Below are positions 6,498 through 7,617 of a DNA stretch of 7,617 bases, one piece after another. Position 1 is the first letter of the stretch, and every line of letters begins with the position of its first letter. The DNA comes from Candidatus Rifleibacteriota bacterium (GTDB lineage: Bacteria; Riflebacteria; Ozemobacteria; Ozemobacterales; Ozemobacteraceae): the NCBI GenBank assembly GCA_029565415.1, contig JAKQOH010000190.1:1-7617 (forward strand), read 5' to 3'. A program made the position numbers and the translations under genes. Under the pieces are notes generated by a model. It was not told where the DNA came from. It saw only the letters and a program-made list of their open reading frames with translations, and did no database searches.

Positions 6498-6512
6498 GTG
6501 GGATTATCCCAC
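6498..6512. promoter_or_regulatory. Operator O2, GTGGGATTATCCCAC
   Basis: Inverted repeat with perfect seven-base arms (GTGGGAT/ATCCCAC) around one base. It would cover the transcription start and lies directly before the GAGGAGG ribosome site, so a bound protein should block transcription. It shares GTGGGA-N3-TCCCAC with O1. Confidence 0.6.
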
Positions 6513-6526
6513 GAGGAGGCGAACCC

Positions 6527-6784
6527 ATGAAGGGAACCATGTCAGCGAAAATCGACAGCAAAGGCCGTCTCGCCCTGCCCGTCGACCTCCGGGAACTCAT
6601 GAACATCGAGCCGGGGGACGTTTTCTTCATCAAGCCCGAGAAGAACGATATTCTGAGGCTTGCCCGGGCGGAAAACCCCTTCGAATTCCTGGCCAAACAT
6701 GCGATCGAAGAGAGCCGGAAGGGGAAAACCATTTCCCTCGATGAATACGCGAAGAAGCGGAAGGCTCCCGGAAAAAGAAAATGA
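6527..6784 (+). CDS. AbrB/MazE-like (SpoVT-AbrB domain) antitoxin
   Basis: This 85-residue protein begins with a swapped-hairpin SpoVT-AbrB DNA-binding domain (residues about 5-48): MSAKIDSKGRLALPVDLREL then EPGDVFFIKPE, with the family's typical GR..LP..LR pattern. The C-terminal half (about 50-85: ENPFEFLAKHAIEES, then a basic tail) is the usual flexible toxin-binding region of such antitoxins. GAGGAGG at 6513-6519 lies seven bases before ATG 6527; ATG 6539 is a weaker alternative. Its stop overlaps the toxin start (ATGA at 6781-6784), giving coupled translation. It should neutralise the downstream RelE-like toxin and repress the operon through the two GTGGGA/TCCCAC palindromes. The pairing of an AbrB-type antitoxin with a RelE-type toxin is known but less standard than MazE-MazF or RelB-RelE. 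Confidence 0.85.
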   Translation: MKGTMSAKIDSKGRLALPVDLRELMNIEPGDVFFIKPEKNDILRLARAENPFEFLAKHAIEESRKGKTISLDEYAKKRKAPGKRK

Positions 6785-7137
6785 CCGCATTTCTCGTCGA
6801 ACTGACAAGCCAGGCGGCGAAGGATCTGAAGCGGCTTTCCAGGATCGAAGACGAGATTCTCGAGCATCTGCGGAAGTTGCAGGAAGATCACGAAAAAGGA
6901 CATGCCCTCACGCAAAACCTGCAAGGGGCGCGAGCGCTGGAGTTTTCCGTGAAAGGAAGCGGCGCATACCGGGCGGCATACATCGTTCAGGAAGACGCGG
7001 AGAAAGTGACCGTGTTCCTGATCGGGGCGCATGAAAACTTCTATGCCGAGGCCGGGCGCCGGGCGAAGCTCATCAAGAGCCTTATGAACAAGGCACGGGT
7101 GACCAGCCGGGAAAAGAGCCGGAAGAAATCGAAATGA
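6781..7137 (+). CDS. RelE/ParE-superfamily toxin
   Basis: This 118-residue protein has the RelE/ParE layout. An N-terminal helical pair covers LTSQAAKDLKRLSRIEDEIL and EHLRKLQEDHEKG (residues 8-41). The beta-rich core carries GARALEFSVKGSGAYRAAYI then VTVFLIGAHENFY (residues about 49-88). RelE-type members cleave mRNA on the ribosome, while ParE-type members poison gyrase; the sequence alone does not decide, though the GAYRAAYIV strand and the basic C-terminal tail (REKSRKKSK) lean towards an RNA-directed role. It is slightly longer than the usual 85-100 residues because of this lysine-rich tail. It starts within the antitoxin stop codon. The 34-base repeat begins six bases after its stop. 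Confidence 0.8.
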   Translation: MTAFLVELTSQAAKDLKRLSRIEDEILEHLRKLQEDHEKGHALTQNLQGARALEFSVKGSGAYRAAYIVQEDAEKVTVFLIGAHENFYAEAGRRAKLIKSLMNKARVTSREKSRKKSK

Positions 7138-7143
7138 AAGCGC

Positions 7144-7177
7144 CGTTCGTGGGTGAAAACGGGAAGCCTCGAGCTTG
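7144..7177. repeat. 34-base direct repeat, copy 2
   Basis: Begins six bases after the RelE-like toxin stop. It matches copy 1 (6290-6323) at 29 of 34 positions. The two copies thus follow the last gene of two adjacent modules and bracket the antitoxin-toxin pair. Confidence 0.65.
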
Positions 7178-7217
7178 CCTTTGAGGTTTTCGCAGTGAAA
7201 CCCAGAAAGGCCCGTGC

Positions 7218-7256
7218 CTACGCCAACTCCCCGCGGAAGGCTTTGGCGACAAATTG
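7218..7256 (-). pseudogene. hsdS C-terminal remnant C
   Basis: On the minus strand 12 codons and a stop read QFVAKAFRGELA then TAG. The AKAFRGEL block is the hallmark end of HsdS specificity subunits and aligns with LAKEFRGE of remnant A; the DNA block TTCCGCGGGGAGT is identical in both. Upstream (7257 and beyond) nothing else of hsdS is visible. Being so short, its identification leans on the two neighbouring remnants. Confidence 0.5.
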
Positions 7257-7275
7257 GGGTGCTTTTGATCAGATG

Positions 7276-7298
7276 TTCCGGCGCCGCTAACGCCGGAA
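7276..7298 (+). terminator. Probable rho-independent terminator
   Basis: TTCCGGCG (7276-7283) pairs perfectly with CGCCGGAA (7291-7298) around a seven-base loop, and is followed on the plus strand by TGCTTCTTTTAG. The T-run is interrupted but fits a terminator for plus-strand transcription from the toxin operon. On the minus strand no T-run follows. It is about 140 bases after the toxin stop and also separates it from the convergent ImmA/IrrE gene. Confidence 0.5.
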
Positions 7299-7326
7299 TG
7301 CTTCTTTTAGAACATTGTTCCAAGAT

Positions 7327-7617
7327 TTATCTGTCGATAAATTCCTCAAGATATATTTTGACTCGAACCAGGAAGGACCGGTGGCGAGAATAGGATATCT
7401 TGCCTTCCTTCTGGAATCGTCCGAGAACGATTCCGGGGTGGCGCCGCAAGCAAAGCGCGAGGGCTTTCACATCAGGCAGGCTGACGAAGTGCTTGTCGGA
7501 AAATGGCGCATACGCACTCTCCGGGATGAGCCACTCCTTTGCAAGGGAATCGGCTTCTTCTTCGTTCGCCTTGTCATTCTCGGAAATGCGTTCGTCGTCC
7601 AGCACGCCCTCCGGATA
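7327..7617 (-). CDS. ImmA/IrrE-family protein, C-terminal fragment (probable HigA-like XRE fusion)
   Basis: The frame is open to the right edge and stops with TAA at 7329-7327, leaving 96 visible residues; start, any HTH and the HExxH motif lie outside. The visible part contains NEEEADSLAKEWLIPESAY (about residues 18-36), the helix that supplies the third zinc ligand in ImmA/IrrE proteins. It also contains HPGIVLGRFQKEGKISYSRH, which matches the conserved PGIVVGRLQ..G.I.Y end of HigA-type antitoxins fused to an ImmA/IrrE domain. If so, a HigB-type toxin may lie upstream, to the right of the window. Unlike the left ImmA/IrrE protein, the visible motif here keeps its Glu. It is convergent with the AbrB-RelE operon. 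Confidence 0.7.
   Translation of the reverse strand, partial: YPEGVLDDERISENDKANEEEADSLAKEWLIPESAYAPFSDKHFVSLPDVKALALCLRRHPGIVLGRFQKEGKISYSRHRSFLVRVKIYLEEFIDR

Noticed and set aside
6290..7177. Integron-type cassette array with attC sites
   Set aside because: The repeats lack attC-like inverted architecture and core sites, and no integron integrase is visible.
6493..7323. Minus-strand open frame of 276 codons opposite the antitoxin-toxin pair
   Set aside because: Antisense shadow of two well-supported genes with ribosome site and ATGA overlap.
1..7617. CRISPR array, tRNA, rRNA, or complete insertion sequence
   Set aside because: No regular short repeats with spacers, no cloverleaf or rRNA motifs, and no transposase or terminal inverted repeats were seen.

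Overview
The window looks like a GC-rich bacterial chromosome. The left end codes for a monomeric NADP-isocitrate dehydrogenase. A perfect GC-rich interspersed palindrome follows, then a half-size ABC exporter fused to a cyclic-nucleotide-binding domain. This mix would suit a proteobacterium or a Desulfobacterota-type (delta-proteobacterial) environmental lineage, but nothing here fixes the taxon, so that is a guess.

Positions 1-3630 look like ordinary backbone: the 3' end of icd, a roughly 280-base spacer with a 12-bp perfect hairpin, the ABC/CNB exporter (553-2814), and a small secreted protein of unknown function with its own extended -10 promoter (2941-3630).

From about 3631 to the right edge the character changes to accessory DNA. 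In order come: a minus-strand XRE-ImmA/IrrE regulator (3771-4835) followed by a broken PIN-like gene (3641-3778); a plus-strand self-inhibited Fic AMP-transferase (5122-6282); a plus-strand AbrB/MazE-like antitoxin and RelE/ParE-like toxin overlapping by ATGA (6527-7137); and the C-terminal part of another ImmA/IrrE-type protein entering from the right on the minus strand (7327-7617).

The most interesting point is what separates these modules. Each of the three gaps between them (4929-4988, 6320-6420, 7218-7256) holds a minus-strand scrap that reads as the extreme C-terminus of a type I restriction specificity subunit (HsdS; motifs EIV.RVE, VEARYNKAMA.VDK, LAK.FRGE). A second, 34-base imperfect direct repeat begins 6-7 bases after the stop codons of both the Fic gene and the RelE gene. 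I infer a defence/toxin island built by repeated insertion or recombination at hsdS 3' ends, with single modules swapped in and partly decayed. Signs of decay are the truncated PIN gene, a HELGY variant of the ImmA/IrrE zinc motif, and a frameshifted hsdS scrap.

Regulatory structure is visible. Two GTGGGA-N3-TCCCAC operators bracket a candidate promoter of the AbrB-RelE operon, and a TTACA-N3-TGTAA palindrome sits at the promoters of the XRE gene. I saw no tRNA, rRNA, CRISPR array, complete IS element or integrase.
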